From: Lytechinus pictus
Taxonomy: Eukaryota > Echinodermata > Echinoidea > Temnopleuroida > Toxopneustidae
Length of the DNA stretch: 64,000 bases
Assembly (NCBI RefSeq): GCF_037042905.1
Contig: NC_087247.1
Location: 79,970,920-80,034,919 of the forward strand
Direction of reading: 5' to 3'
Part shown: piece by piece, positions 47,715 through 61,200 of the stretch
Layout of the letters: every line of letters begins with the position of its first letter
Position numbering within the stretch: the stretch's first letter is position 1
Translations under genes and position numbers: made by a program
The notes under the pieces: generated by a model
What the model was told of the DNA's origin: nothing
Databases searched by the model: none
Seen by the model: the letters and a program-made list of their open reading frames with translations, nothing else

Positions 47715-47864
47715 AAAAAAAACAGAGGGGGGGCACACATGACGTAATGGGCAAAATTTCTAAGAAGCTGTGAGAAACTAAAAGGCACTAGCGCACGAAT
47801 CGGGAATCGAACCCGGGTCACAGGAATACGAAACCTCAGCTCCACCGCCTAAGCTATTGCGCCT
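47715..47864 (-). mobile_element. tRNA-derived SINE
   Basis: On the minus strand TAGCTTAGGCGGTGG (A box, 47843-47857) and CGGGTTCGATTCCCG (B box, 47801-47815) are spaced as in a tRNA. Downstream sequence ends in a T-rich run, matching poly-A on the plus strand near 47713. Confidence 0.75.
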
Positions 47865-48081
47865 CCCCCCCCAAAAAAAAAAAAATTGCAATGAATCGCT
47901 ACATAAAAAAAAAATGATTTAATTAATCTAAGATGATAAGACTATCATACATATTATATTGATTTTATAGTGGATAGGGGAAAGTAGTGAATTAAATAGA
48001 TACCTTAATTTACTATGTATAAAAAAAAATAATCACACACATATTACACACATAAAATAATAAACCATCTTCCTTCTCTGA

Positions 48082-48166
48082 AACCAATGATGCATATTCA
48101 TGAACATGAGACCAACCATGCATATTCACTAGCATGAGACCAACAATGCATATTCATGAGCATGAG
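48082..48166. repeat. 28-bp tandem repeat, three copies
   Basis: The unit ACCAAC(C/A)ATGCATATTCA.GAGCATGAG occurs at ~48082-48110, 48111-48138 and 48139-48166. Confidence 0.85.
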
Positions 48167-50241
48167 ATATAAAAATAAAGAAAATTAATGGACATAAGGA
48201 CAAAATGAACTTGACAATCCAATATTTCAGAGTAATGGTGTATATCCAGTATTTATTTCACAGAAAATATATCAGCATCTAAAGAAGGTTTTCTTTATAC
48301 AAAAGACATACTACCCAAGTAAATAATCCATATACTACAATTACAAAATGAATATCTTATTTTACTACAGAGTAGCCAAAGAAGGCAAGTAGAAAAAAAT
48401 AACACTTTCTTCGACAATATCAGTAAATACAGTATAGAATCAATAAATGTAACAATTATTTCTTGGATAAAATATATATATATATCAAATAAGACATAGT
48501 TCATACTAAAATTTTATTTACAACCATTTACCAATATACATACTAAGTAGTCTAAAACTAAATCCTCTCAACAGCAGATATCAATATTATAATGACTTCA
48601 TCGCATATTCATACAGTATGCACAAGATGAAGCTATTATAATCTGCAAGTATTAAAAACATATTTTATTACTTCCTATAATAAATTGTTAAAATATGTTT
48701 GCAATTAGTTTTTTAATCAGATTTTATTTTATTCTATTGCCCTCTTACTTTGATGACCTAGTTAATATGTAATATGTACTTTGGGGATTACACACAAAAA
48801 AGTATATAATGTTCAGGTCAAACAATTAAGGAAATCGTAAGATGAGACACTACACCAATATCAAGCAATCAAAATAAGATGTCTTCTTATTTCATTATCA
48901 ACAAAAGAATCTGAAGTCAACAAAAGCAAACACATCCAAATGCTAAACTTAAAGTAAGATGAGATGGGAACATAATCAAGATATAAATTAAATGTATAAT
49001 CAGTGGTTGATATATCCATGTTGGAGAAGTCAATTCATTATTCAGAGGCAAAATCAATAAATCCCAATGACTTGTCTGATCTATGAAATTATTTGAGCAA
49101 ATATATTTAATGTCATTTCATACAATAACTGCTTAAAACCAACATGCATTCCATTTACATTTCAAAGTAGAAATTGAGGGATAAACATAAAATTGTTAAT
49201 TTATAATATAAATATTTATTGAGGGAAGTAATTGAGCTATAAGTATTGTCATTTTTTATACCATGGAACAATACATTAAAATACTATCAGTTGTCATAAG
49301 TAGAACAGTTAAGTAGAACACAAGTATAACACTTATCTTTACATATCATCTCTTATGGATTACAATCAGTCTTTCCACTTCGAAGGAAATTTCCTACATT
49401 GCGAGAAATCCAGAAATCTTCTGGTGACTTATGGGAAATAAAAAACTTCAAGGGAATTCTGGGATATTCTAAAATTGAAATGTACTCAATACCTGAATGT
49501 TAGAAGTTCACTGATAATGATATTTATAGAATTTTTTGTCTGAGATTATTAAATTAGTCTTACATTCTGTTATTTCTTGTCACTAGGCTTACTTCAGGCC
49601 TAGATGCGTTGACCAGTGAATGCCCTGTGTGTTGCATTATTGTAGCAGCTCGCAGTGAACCCTTTTACATAGCATAAAAGTCTCTGTTCTTTAGTGGGCT
49701 TTCACTTTTTTTATATAAACATTTTGAAAAGAAATGTTGTGTAGCAAACTTGTAGAGTGTTTTATGGGCTTTCTTGTCATATACAAATTTATTGGATTAC
49801 TAAATGAAATAAAGCATGATAAATTAATTAAAGAAACTCTTTCGTCTAATATTTTTCAAAAATTTCAGACCTTTTTATTTTGGTTCTTGTGTCAGTTGCT
49901 TGACTTTGTTTGAATTCACCTGAAAAGTTCATTGATCAAACTTTTTGATACCAAAATCATGATAATCTGACAATAACAGTCCATACAATAGTGGAAAATA
50001 AAAGAGAGTAAATCTTTGCCTGGTCAAAGAAGATCTGATAAAAGCACCCGATTCAAATGGGGGTCATGAGTCATGAACTATTAACAATGATTCTTATCGT
50101 GGTATTGTGTGTCAGGAGCATTTTATCCATTTTTCCTTTTTTTATGAACTCCCTTGGTCTGCTGAGGGGTGTATTGTATTTTTTTTTACTTGTAAAAACT
50201 TATAAAGAAAGTTTCACACTAAGTGGTTATCAAAGATCAGT
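48167..50241. other. AT-rich gene-free stretch
   Basis: No exon or clear repeat boundary is seen over 2 kb. It is downstream of CYFIP and could include distal 3' UTR sequence. Confidence 0.35.
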
Positions 50242-51103
50242 AGGGGCAGGCGGGGTAAGTTGAGTATAGGGGCAAGTTGAGCCACCACCCCCAGGCCAAT
50301 AATGAATCAGTCAGACATTATGGTGGTGTCATGTATTGATGACCCATTACATAACCCTTAACCCCACCACATTGTTTTCAACTTTGAAACAAAAAGTACT
50401 TTTTTAGAGGGAAAAATACAAATTTCAGCCAAAAAAGTAAAAAAGGGTGTGAAATAGATCATTGCTTTTTACACACACATGTCAGTAAATATAATAAAGA
50501 AATAAGAACAATATTGTTAGTCCAGATATAGATTCTCATTCTTGTCATGGTCTTTTACAAGATGGATGAATAAAAAATGTGCGGATGTGAAAATATTGCA
50601 TGAAGTTCAGAGTGGGGTAAGTTGAGCCAACCAACATGGGGCAAGTTGAGCCATGGTAATTCTTATGGTAATGTATAATAAGAAAAATAAACAAACCTTA
50701 AATAGCCATTGATATGCAGGCAGAAAGGAGCAAATTCACATGACAGTTCTTTTACTTATAGAGGGTGTTAGTATTTACAGCGAATTAGCTAGTGAAAAGA
50801 CTTTAGATAAAAAATGACATGCTGGTTCTTCCCGCATGGATTTTGTACATAGTTTTTGTGGCTCAACTTACCCCAGAGGGGGGCACAACTTACCCCATAT
50901 ATGGGGCAAGTTGAGCCATTTGACATCGTTTTTTTCAAAGGTCATATTGACTTTAAGTGTGGGGGTAGAACGTTATATATAGGTGAAAAATATTTCCCAA
51001 TAATCAAATTTAAAGGCAAGGTACTTATTTCTACAATATTATTGGTCATATCAATTCTAACATGCAAAATGCAAAAAGTGTCACAACTTACCCCGCCTTC
51101 CCC
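50242..51103. mobile_element. Element with GGGGTAAGTTGAGCC repeats, TA flanks
   Basis: The left end GGGGCAGGCGGGGTAAGTTG is inverted at the right as CAACTTACCCCGCCTTCCCC, with TA on each side. The motif GGGG(T/C)AAGTTGAGCCA recurs in both orientations (about 50266, 50612, 50637, 50860, 50885, 50901). No ORF. Confidence 0.78.
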
Positions 51104-51831
51104 TATTCTAGAATGCTCAGGTGAGTGCATTGTTCTGTGCATTAAACTATGTGACAAAAGGACGTCAATAGGGAAATACGTAGTGTTGTGTAAAATTACA
51201 AACTGAACGAGTCTATGGGCATTAAGAGTAAGTGTGCCACTGAATTTCTGAAAATTTGGGATTCAGTTTCAGGGAATTTATTTTCAAGCTCTTGAAACAC
51301 CGATTACAGCAAATATGCGTGAATATTAGCAACACAATAATAAGTATAAAAAATGAATGCTTTATATACCTACATTCATTCTAAACATAATCAATTATAT
51401 AGTACTGCAAATTATATAATAATGCACAATCCTATTCTATTCATTAGTTCAGTTTTTCCAAAATACTTTTATAACAAAAGTAATCATAATTCTAATTACA
51501 ACACAAAACAATCATAAAAATAGCCACCAATACATAAGATATTAAACTATACAAGTTCTATTGATACTATTTCTTCAAGATTAATTAAATCTTTGTCATT
51601 ATATAGTATATATTATTACAATGTGAAATCTGTCTGACAGTCTACAAAACAATATACATGTAACATTCCTACAATGTTACAATTTTTTGCTTATGATTCC
51701 TCTTTATAAGTTGTCTATTTGTCCCTGTGGATAACACTTTTTTGTCTTACACTAGGTTGATTTTAAGCATGAAAGTTGAAGATTATACACAGAACTTATC
51801 TTAAAGTATTATGAGTTTCTGACTCTGTCTT

Positions 51832-51953
51832 TTAGAAAGTCAAAAAGGGGCCTAAGCTTTCGATCCTAGCAGAATCTTCGTCGGAGGCTAAATTTTGCCT
51901 CCGACGAAGATTCTGCTAGGATCGAAAGCTTAGGCCCCTTTTTGACTTTCTAA
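51832..51953. repeat. Perfect 57-bp palindrome, 8-nt spacer
   Basis: The arms 51832-51888 and 51897-51953 are exact inverse copies, with spacer TAAATTTT. Each arm contains CCGACGA, a 5-bp hairpin GATTC/GGATC and GAAA, which resembles a hammerhead ribozyme core (see findings). Confidence 0.95.
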
Positions 51954-52159
51954 TTTACTCCATTGGCTCTCTTTTATTAGATAAGCAGTTTTCAGCAGCT
52001 TCTTTTTGTCTTTGTCTTTTAAACAGAGAGTCATGAGTTCCAATCCTGCCTAAGGCCATTGATTTCCTACAGCAGGAAATATATCCATAGATGCTGCACT
52101 CAACCCAGGAAATGTTAATAGGATCCTAGCAGGAATTTTCCTTGAAATACATAGCATAT

Positions 52160-52758
52160 TTAAAGGACAAGTCCACCCCAGCAAAAAAGTGATTTGAATA
52201 AAAAGAGAAAAATCCAACAAGCATAACACTGAAAATTTCATCAAAATCGGATGTAAAATAAGAAAGTTATGACATTTTAAAGTTTCGCTTAATTTCACAA
52301 AACAGTTATATACACATCCTGGTTGGTATGCAAATGAGGAGACTGATGACGTCATCCACTCACTATTTCTTTTGTATTTTATTATATGAAATATTCAAAT
52401 TTTCTCCTCATTATCAAGTGAAACGGTGAATAATTCCTCCCTGAACATGTGGAATTGTTTAATACTATATAATTCAGTCATGTCGGTCCCTATGGTAAAA
52501 TCTGTAAAAAATGAAATATTGTATAATTCAAACAATAAAAAAACAAAAGAAATAGTGAGTGATGAACATCATCGACTGACTCATGTGCATCTCATGGAGT
52601 TGTGCATATCACTGTTTTGTGAAAAATAAGCAAAGCTTTAAAATGCCATAACTTTCTTATTTTACATCCGATTCTGATGAAATTTTCAGTGTTATGCTAG
52701 TTTGATTTTTCTCTATTTATTCAAATCAACATTTTGCTTGGGTGGACTTGACCTTTAA
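52160..52758. mobile_element. TTAA MITE (AAGTCCACCCC family), second close copy
   Basis: TTAA/AGGACAAGTCCACCCC at the left; GGGTGGACTTGACCT/TTAA at the right. High identity with 43536-44146 along the left half. Confidence 0.9.
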
Positions 52759-52879
52759 CTATGCTACACCCTGGTACAGTGGCCTCTGATTATCAGGTCT
52801 TATTTAGTAAGTCTTGAATACCCTTCTAGCAAAGGAGGGTTAACTGCATAAGTGAAACTCCCGGAAAACATTGCTCTGC

Positions 52880-53085
52880 ACCGAATGATGTGTTGGCTCA
52901 GTTAGTGGAGTGTCCGTCTCACAATTTGGAAGTCATGAGTTCAAATGCCGGCCGCGTCAGACCAAAAGACGTAAAAAGATGGAAGTTGCTGCTACCCTGT
53001 TTGGCGTTCAATATTTAAGGGATAGAGCCTCATCGATCTGGCACTGCACAGAGGCTGCCGGTCCCACGATCAATCGGTAAAAAAA
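52880..53085 (+). mobile_element. tRNA-derived SINE
   Basis: A box TGGCTCAGTTAGTGG (~52894-52908) and B box GAGTTCAAATGCC (52937-52949) are followed by a SINE body with AAGTTGCTGCTACCCTGTTTGG and AGGGATAGAGCC, and a short A-run near 53080. Confidence 0.8.
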
Positions 53086-54698
53086 GGAATTTTCTGAATA
53101 TTTATAATCTCAGATTTATTTTTTTAAAATAAAATATGGATTTTCATTCATTATATTATGTTACATTGATGCACAACACTCCTGATAAGGTACATGTTAG
53201 GCACTACATAAGCAAGTAAATCATTAATAATACTTTGAATTAAAAGCTCAATTTTTCATTAATGGCATTGAATAATCATATTTCAATTCATATAGTGATT
53301 CATATAATATTCATATCTGTACATAGCCCATGTACAGTGGCGGATCCAAAATTTCGAAAAAGAGAGAGGCACAAATAACACATTTGAAAATGGAGGGGGT
53401 GCAGATAACAAGTCTTGTGGATTTAGCTAGATTACTGTGTATGGTCAATTAGTGATACACAAAATATGAAGAAGGGGTTGTATAAAGAATGATATGACAT
53501 GTTGAATTGTGACATGGTGAAATAATAAGATAGCATGATCTCAAAATATTAATACATGCAGCAAAAATTACAAGGCTTTGTTCAGTTTGTTGTACTTTAA
53601 CTAAAATACATTTTCTTGATCTTTGTTGCAAAATAATATGAATATGGAAGGCTGGCAACATTGTAAAGAAATAAGTATGATAAAAAAGTCTTTTACATTC
53701 TAATATTTTTTTCCTAAACTTGGTATATGAACAGATATACTAGTATATGAGATAGACTTTGATACATAATGTACATGTATATAAATCATCATTCTCAATA
53801 TAAAATATACATTCTAAGTTAATAATATCTCCACTGAAATTATTCTGATCATTGTTTGGCTAGTAGTTGTATCCTGTATATCAAATTACAATCTTGCATA
53901 ATTTAAGAATGATTCATCAAACTATGTAAGTAAGGCTAGATGTGACATACATTCTTCCCATATTTCAACATATTTCATATCTTTTTATCAAGTTTATCAT
54001 TACACACTAAACAAAATATGGATAGATTAATTATTAGCTTTCCAATGAAAAATATGTAACCATGTAAGACATTTATTTCATCATAGCTGAACACATGAAG
54101 CAATGTTGGTTATGGAAGGCACTTAAAGCAAGGCATCATTGTAGAATATTGTAGTAAATTGAATATTATCATATCAGATATATAACAGCAGTAACTGAGC
54201 AAAATATGATAGCTACAGAAGACTAAGTGGAAGACTCATATTTGGCAATAGATTCAGGCCTTGATATCAAAATAGCTTGACTGAGGGCCTATATGATGCC
54301 AAGTCCATATAACTTGTCTAATTCATTCAAATACCCATATGATACCAGAAAATCTTAGACTAGTTCTGCCTGGTACTAAATTAAAGGAATGTTCAAACCG
54401 GCAAAAAAAAATCATCTCAAAATGAATATAAATTGTAGCATAACAGATTCAAAATATATAAATTATAAAAAGTAATAAGTACAAAACATACAATATGAAT
54501 CTATAGTCATGTAAATGTTAGGTACCTGACATTTAGTGGAATAAACAGCGATCAATTATAACAAAACCCATGATAAAAATTAATTTCAAACAGACAATAC
54601 ATTTTGATGGAATAAAGAAAAGGGTTGCCAAGCACACACAAAATTCCACACACCACCTCTAAAGACAAAAAGCAGTTTTTTAAATGTGACTTTGAAGT
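53086..54698. other. AT-rich, no gene seen
   Basis: Short open frames only. Probably sequence downstream of the CYFIP poly(A) site or distal 3' UTR. Confidence 0.35.
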
Positions 54699-54704
54699 TT
54701 TATT
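54699..54704 (-). terminator. Poly(A) signal candidate of CYFIP
   Basis: AATAAA on the minus strand, about 370 bases after the CYFIP stop codon. Confidence 0.45.
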
Positions 54705-55071
54705 CATTCACCGGTTTGGATGCAGAAAAGAAGAAGAATTCAACAATTCACAGATATACCAACTTCCATAAACATTATATATTCTCTTTCGTTAATTGAC
54801 CTCTTTCTACAAAAAGAATAATTCTATCATGTGCTGAGATCTTTTGATGAAATATTATGAAACCTATGTTTTCATATTGGTGACTTTAGATTCCTGAAGA
54901 GAAGGTAAGTTTTAGGTGATTGCCGTGAACAAGATCTAAATCCAATATTCATTCTGAAGATTATTCAAACATATTCTTTACTGTACTTGTGAATCCTGGA
55001 CAAGAGGTTGATGTTAGGTCACTGAGCTTAGCTCAATGAAGCCAATGTTTATACAGAATACTGTTTGTTCT

Positions 55072-55236
55072 TTACATATTCTTGACTTGTGATTCATGGA
55101 GAGGAGGTTGATAGAATGTGACATTTGATGTAGATGTTTCAGATTCACCCATTTCAAGAGCCTTGTTAAGAACCTCAAATATCTGTTGGTTGAGGGTCTG
55201 GTATTTGCCGATGCGGTCAACATACCTCTTCACACA
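55072..55236 (-). CDS. CYFIP: CYFIP last exon
   Basis: Starts CVKRYVDRIGKYQTLNQQIF and ends VTFYQPPLHESQVKNM with stop TAA at 55072-55074. The QPP(L/I)H motif near the C-terminus is conserved with vertebrates. Confidence 0.96.
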   Translation of the reverse strand, partial: CVKRYVDRIGKYQTLNQQIFEVLNKALEMGESETSTSNVTFYQPPLHESQVKNM

Positions 55237-58200
55237 CTGAAAAAAAATAAAAAGTTGACAATTTTTCATGTATTGATAAACAATGATAGATTTTAGAATT
55301 CCTTATTGGTATGATATTCCTATACCCATGTTATACTATTTTTTTTGTTAAGCTCATATAAAAATTTATAATCAAAGGTTGAAAAATTTTGTTTGTTAAA
55401 GCTTTTGCATTGTTTAGAGACATATAAGGGATAGCAATTAATATTAATATTAAGAGTTGACATAGGTAAATATCAAATGAAGTAAAGCAGACTTACTATG
55501 CCATTGATGTCAGCTAGCTTGCCATCAACCTCATTAACCCTCTGAATATGAGAAGCAAAGTCTAACAGTTGATACTTCCTTGCTTGATTGAGAAGTGTCA
55601 TGATGGTACAACCAGCCCAGTTCAGACCGTCTCCATAACCTTCTCTGTGATACAAAGACAGAAAAAATATAAAATGACATGTACATCTTAGGAAAACATT
55701 TGACTGGGTTTGATGATGATATGTGGATTTCACGTAAAAATCATTAATCCTAAAACCTCGATAAAATTGTCAAATAAAAAATATCTATGCCTTCATTAAT
55801 AAAGAAGAGCAATTCAAAGCATGCTTAGAGTCTACAGTCCCTTGCTCATTGAAAAATATGGAAACTGACTTTTTTCAAATAAAAAAAGAAACAATTATAC
55901 TGGAATGAACCTACAAAACATCTGAATAGGTATCAGTAATTGAATAGTATTTTGTTAAATATCAATTTGATGATGTACAAGAAAGGACCAGAGAGGCTTA
56001 AGTGTGATTAGAATCAACACATCAATTTGGAATTCATTCAATTGAATAATCATTCTTAATATACAATTACAAAAATATATTTGTATAGTACATAATGTAT
56101 CACAATATGTAAACATGCCACTTTACACTTCAGAAAAAAAGGAAAGAAAAAGATGTGTTGCTGAGATATCTTTGTTGAGTTGAGGAACAGTTTGAATAAG
56201 TGAGCACTTGTAAATTTATCGAAGGTATCAATTTTTTAAAGTGAGCTGGAAGATTATTTAATAATACCAGGGTAACATGAGCAAAAGAACACTCACCATA
56301 AGCTTTTGATTGGAGAGAAAGTTAGGAAAAATCTTATCGTGTAATTGAAGTTGTTGTCTGGGCTTGTACATATCAACTAGGTCATCAAAGTATGAATAAA
56401 TAAAACATCTAATTGTTCTTACTCTACACTGGTGTTATTGGTATTGAGTGGCATACAGATGACTATCATGATAGCACTCCATAGACGATGGAATTCAAGA
56501 TTACTCTCATCAACATGCATGACACCATTCTCTGGTTCAGTTTGACCTCTCCATACTGGATCATCAAGGAATGTCCTGATACGATTTAAAATCTCCTTGA
56601 AGATTATAGTCCCACAGGCACCTCGCTCTCTCAGTAGAAGATCATTCTCTTGGGCATTGCGCAGTTGCTGAGGTTAAGATGAGGGAACAAAATATGGACC
56701 ATTCATTGCAGGTTAAAAGCAGATAGTACAAACTGACTACATAAATAATAACAAAATAAACATTGAAAACCTTGAGATTAATTCAACAATTATCAGATTA
56801 TTAGTTATTTTCTAGCAAACACAACACAAATGTCTGTACAAAGACATTATGATTTACACTGTTGACAGCTAATAAATGCAGTATACTGGGTTTCCAAACA
56901 ATACTGTACATGATTACATTTTCCATAAGACCACTGTTATTTCTATTAACATCAAACTTACAACATCATTAAAAGTGACATCAACATTAAAATCAACAAG
57001 ATCACATTAATAACATTAACAACATTGCATGGATGATCATAAAGGAATGTGTCTTAATTTCAGAAGCATAAATCATTACTAACAATAGTTAGAATTTTGA
57101 TAATCCCAACAAATTACTTTTTCATCCACAATCTCCTAACATAGAAGAGGTCCTATTGTGACTACTAGGTCCCTCATAATGACTGATAGAGCTAAGTGAT
57201 AGAGCTAAGTGATAGAGGATGCTATTCCAGTTACCCTCATGTGTGTAATCAAACCCAGACATCAATTGTATGATCAAACACTAATCTTTGTATTATAGGG
57301 GTTGAGTGCACAGTGAGAAGATGCATACCTCTTTTGTACCAAGTTTCTGCATGAGAGGACATATGTGAAGGGGTGCGTAGTTCTGTTCCATCTGTTTGAT
57401 CTTGGTTTCTAGCTTCTCACCCTCTGAAAGGTAAAACAATGTGAATTACATCATGCATGGTGCAGTCTAAACATGGCACTCAAATTGTATTTTGATGGAG
57501 GTGTACCTCATGAAACCCTGAAATAAGGGTCTCAGGAACTGATCACAAGGGTAAAATATGGGGTCTTGAGAACTAAATATATATTGGGCGGTGTGAAAAA
57601 GAAGGGTCTATGGAGCGGGATCGCAGTACAGTAGGTACGGTGCACGCTAGTGCTGTGCATGCATGTGGGTGCTAGCGGTGCATGGAGCTGCTAGTGGAGG
57701 GACTTGTGAAGCCGTGCGTATATCTCTTGCATGTGGTGCTTGCGCTGGACAATTTTGGCAGGGCTAAGGAACTGAGATATTTTGTAAGGGGGTCTTGCAA
57801 GCGGGTGGAGTGGCTTCTGAATGGAACTTGTCATTCAGAGTATCTAGAGAACTGAAAATTAGGTCTTAAAAAAAGGGTCATAAAAGCGGCACATCCCCGT
57901 ACCACCAATATATGTGAGTGCGCCCCCCCCCCCCCCCCCCCCCCCGGGGAACGACTCACTTATTGAATGCAATAGTAATACAAAAACTAAAGCCTACAAT
58001 CTACTGAGAGTGAATTATCTTTACATAATACATTCTGTGCAGGTAGGTTTTTTTTTATAGCAAGATTACAAAGTTAAATCTGAAATTCAAAGACACTGTA
58101 AAGATCAGAGGAGGACAAAAGGTTTTTGTATAACTAAGACAAAAATCTGGAAATCTTGACCGGAGAGTGTTTCATTCTGTGAATGTCCAAGGACAACAAG

Positions 58201-61200
58201 TCATGCATTAAAGGGAAAATTCACCATAAAAAAAAGTTTGTTGTAAAAATAGCAGAAAAAAATAATTAAAAATATTGGTGAAGGTTTGAGGAAAATCTGT
58301 TAAAAATTAAGAAAGTTATTAGAATTTTAATTTTGGGATTTTTGACGTCAAACATGAGCAGCTGCCCCAGATATAATGTAATACAAAATGCATAAATTAA
58401 ATATTGTTAATGGTGCCTGATGACTTATTTTTGTTTTCTTTTCATGATCGGGTGTGAAATGATTTGTCTATTGATATACAAAAGGTACAAAAAAAATCAT
58501 TTTCATTTTCTGAGAAAATGACATTTCATTGATTTTTTACCATTCGCTATGTAGGAATGATGCTCGCATATGACGTCACAAATCAAATAATTAGAATTCT
58601 AATAACCTTTTAATTCTTTGATGGATGTTCCTCAAAACTTCAGCAAGATTTTTTATTATTTTTTCTGCTATTTTAACAATAAACCTTCTGTCAAGGTGAA
58701 CTTCCCCTCTTAGTTATAAATTCATAATATACATCAAGTGGCAAGATAATCAATTCATACTTACTTGCACAGTAAGGCTTGGGTAAGATGTTCATGAAAG
58801 GTGATGCCTGGAACAAACTAAAGGCTTCCTCCACATTAAGGACCTGATCTAGTAGATGAAAGAAGATGACAGCATTGCCTACTGACTGGAAAGCACCAAG
58901 GGTATGTGTCTTGAGATCTGAATACTGGACGACATCCTGGACGTGTGTATAGTAGTATACTACTAGACCTGAGAATGAACAATTACTTTCAGGATTTCAT
59001 GTTTAAGAAGAAAGTGTGTCACCAGAGAAGGATTTATTTGTTCATTAGACGTAACATTGAAAAATGATAATGAAGTGATAACGATGATGATGCTGATGAT
59101 GATGACGATGATGATGTTGTTGATGATAATGATGATGATGATGGCAATGACGATGATGAAAATGGTGATGGTGGTGGTGATGAAGATGATGATAACGACG
59201 ATGATGAAAACGACGACGAGGATGATGATGATGATGAAGAAGATAATCACAATGGTATAATCATGTTGACAGAGCGGTGTATGAAAGATGGAGAAGGGGG
59301 AGGAAAATATAAATGATAAAAGGTTTGGATAATAGGGAGAAGGAAAAGAGAAGAGAATCCTACCTTGAGTTCCATATTCTGTCTTTGGCATCTTACACTT
59401 GGCAGGCATAGCTTCTTGAAGGAGCACTTTGACGTAAGGTAGACATAAAGTTTGGATCTATACAAGGACAACAGGAAATCAATGAGAATCCACTCAATGC
59501 AAGACTAAAGTTTGACAGACCATTGGTTCTTAAAGCCAATATACCACTGCCATTTTCAACAACACCAGTTCAAGACCTTAACTGCCTTATTACAACCCTG
59601 CATCCTTATCTTTGATGCAATATTTTGAAAAGTAGTCTTATTTTATATACACACTACACTTATGAATTATTTACATCTTACATTTACAACATATATATCA
59701 CAATTTGTTAACAAGAATTTCATTTACAGATCGAGCATACTGATCTTAAACAAATAGGAGTAATGCCGAAAATTTGTTAACAAATTATAATTTCCTCCTA
59801 TAAAAAAAAAAAGCCTCTTAATTTACTATCTATTGTCCACGGCGGACGGTATTTGAATATTAATGAGTCAGTAAGAAGAGGATCGAGGGTATTTGAATTC
59901 CAGTTCATCATGGCTTAGCCGTGAACCAGAATAGCCTGGTGGTTGAGTCGCTGCCCGGAAAGCAGTAGATGGGAGGTTCGAATCCCACTGGTTCCAATTT
60001 TTTCTGACTTATGATCATATGATTTTCATTACAGATCGAGCATACTGATCTTATGATTTTCATTTACAGATCGAGCATACTGATCTTAAACAAATAGGAG
60101 TAATGCCGAAAATTTGTTAACAAATTATAATTTCCTCCTATAAAAAAAAAAATAAAAAATAAAAAGCCTCTTAATTTATATATCACAATATAAAAAATCA
60201 AAAAAATCAATGCTTTGAAGCATTCCTGTTTCAATTTGAAATCAAATCCTTCTTTTTCTTAAACAAAAATTCACATTACAGTTCTGACCTATTGATGAAA
60301 GGGTATCTGTATAAAGGCCATCCTAATATACATTAGTAAATGGTATGAAATTTTCATTTTTCTTAGCAGTTTGATTCACTTGCCTTTCAGGAAAAATAAA
60401 ACTTATAAATATGGTCATACAAACTCTAAAATACATAAACAATAGAGGGAGCCCTTACTGTGCCTTTGACAATCTTGAGCAGTTCTTCTACGACAACATG
60501 AAGCTGTTGGTATCCAAGGAGACGAACCATGATGCGGATGTGTTCCATTCCCATGAAACCTTGATAAAGACCAGCTATCTGCTGATATACTGCATTCAAG
60601 GTCTAGAACAAAAGAAGAGATATAAAGAGTATGAAATGGAGTTACATATGTACATAATTATTTTCATTGTTTACTACAATGGTATTAAAGGGGAATCCAG
60701 CCTTGGTCATAAAATGTTGTGTTGGAATGGAGAAAAATAAATAAGACCGAAAAGTGAAAAATTGAAAGAAATCAGACAAGCAATAAGAAAGTTATGGCTA
60801 TTCTAAAATTTAGATCCCTAAGACTATGTAGATTTCAAATTGGCAACTGGGTAAGTAAATTATGACAAGGGAAAAGGACAACTTTTCCATAGGCCATGTA
60901 CTAAATTATCAGGGATTTGTGGTTTTCATCTAAGTACCTATTCCCCTAGGGCAGTAATCTAAATATGACCCATGTAGTATACTGTTTTATGTCCTCATGA
61001 AAGAAAAATATAATTTGAATATTTATAAAATGACATTTTAGCCATTTCATGTATTGGAGTACATGGAAGAGTAGTCCTTGCCTTACATCACAATGACATC
61101 ACATATGCAGCCAGTTTGAAGTCTCAATGTGCAAAGTGATTACCAATATTTACAACTTTTAAAAATTCATATCTTTCTTATTGTTTATCCGATATTGTTC

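Noticed and set aside
59057-59427. Met-rich and Ile/Val-rich open frames of 67 and 154 codons
   Set aside because: They are translations of an imperfect GAT trinucleotide repeat inside a CYFIP intron; the only real coding here is the exon at 59364-59457.
59923-59996. Functional tRNA gene
   Set aside because: The acceptor stem pairs well, but the T loop and anticodon loop are irregular, and it sits in an intron inside a duplicated repeat, so a SINE head is more likely.
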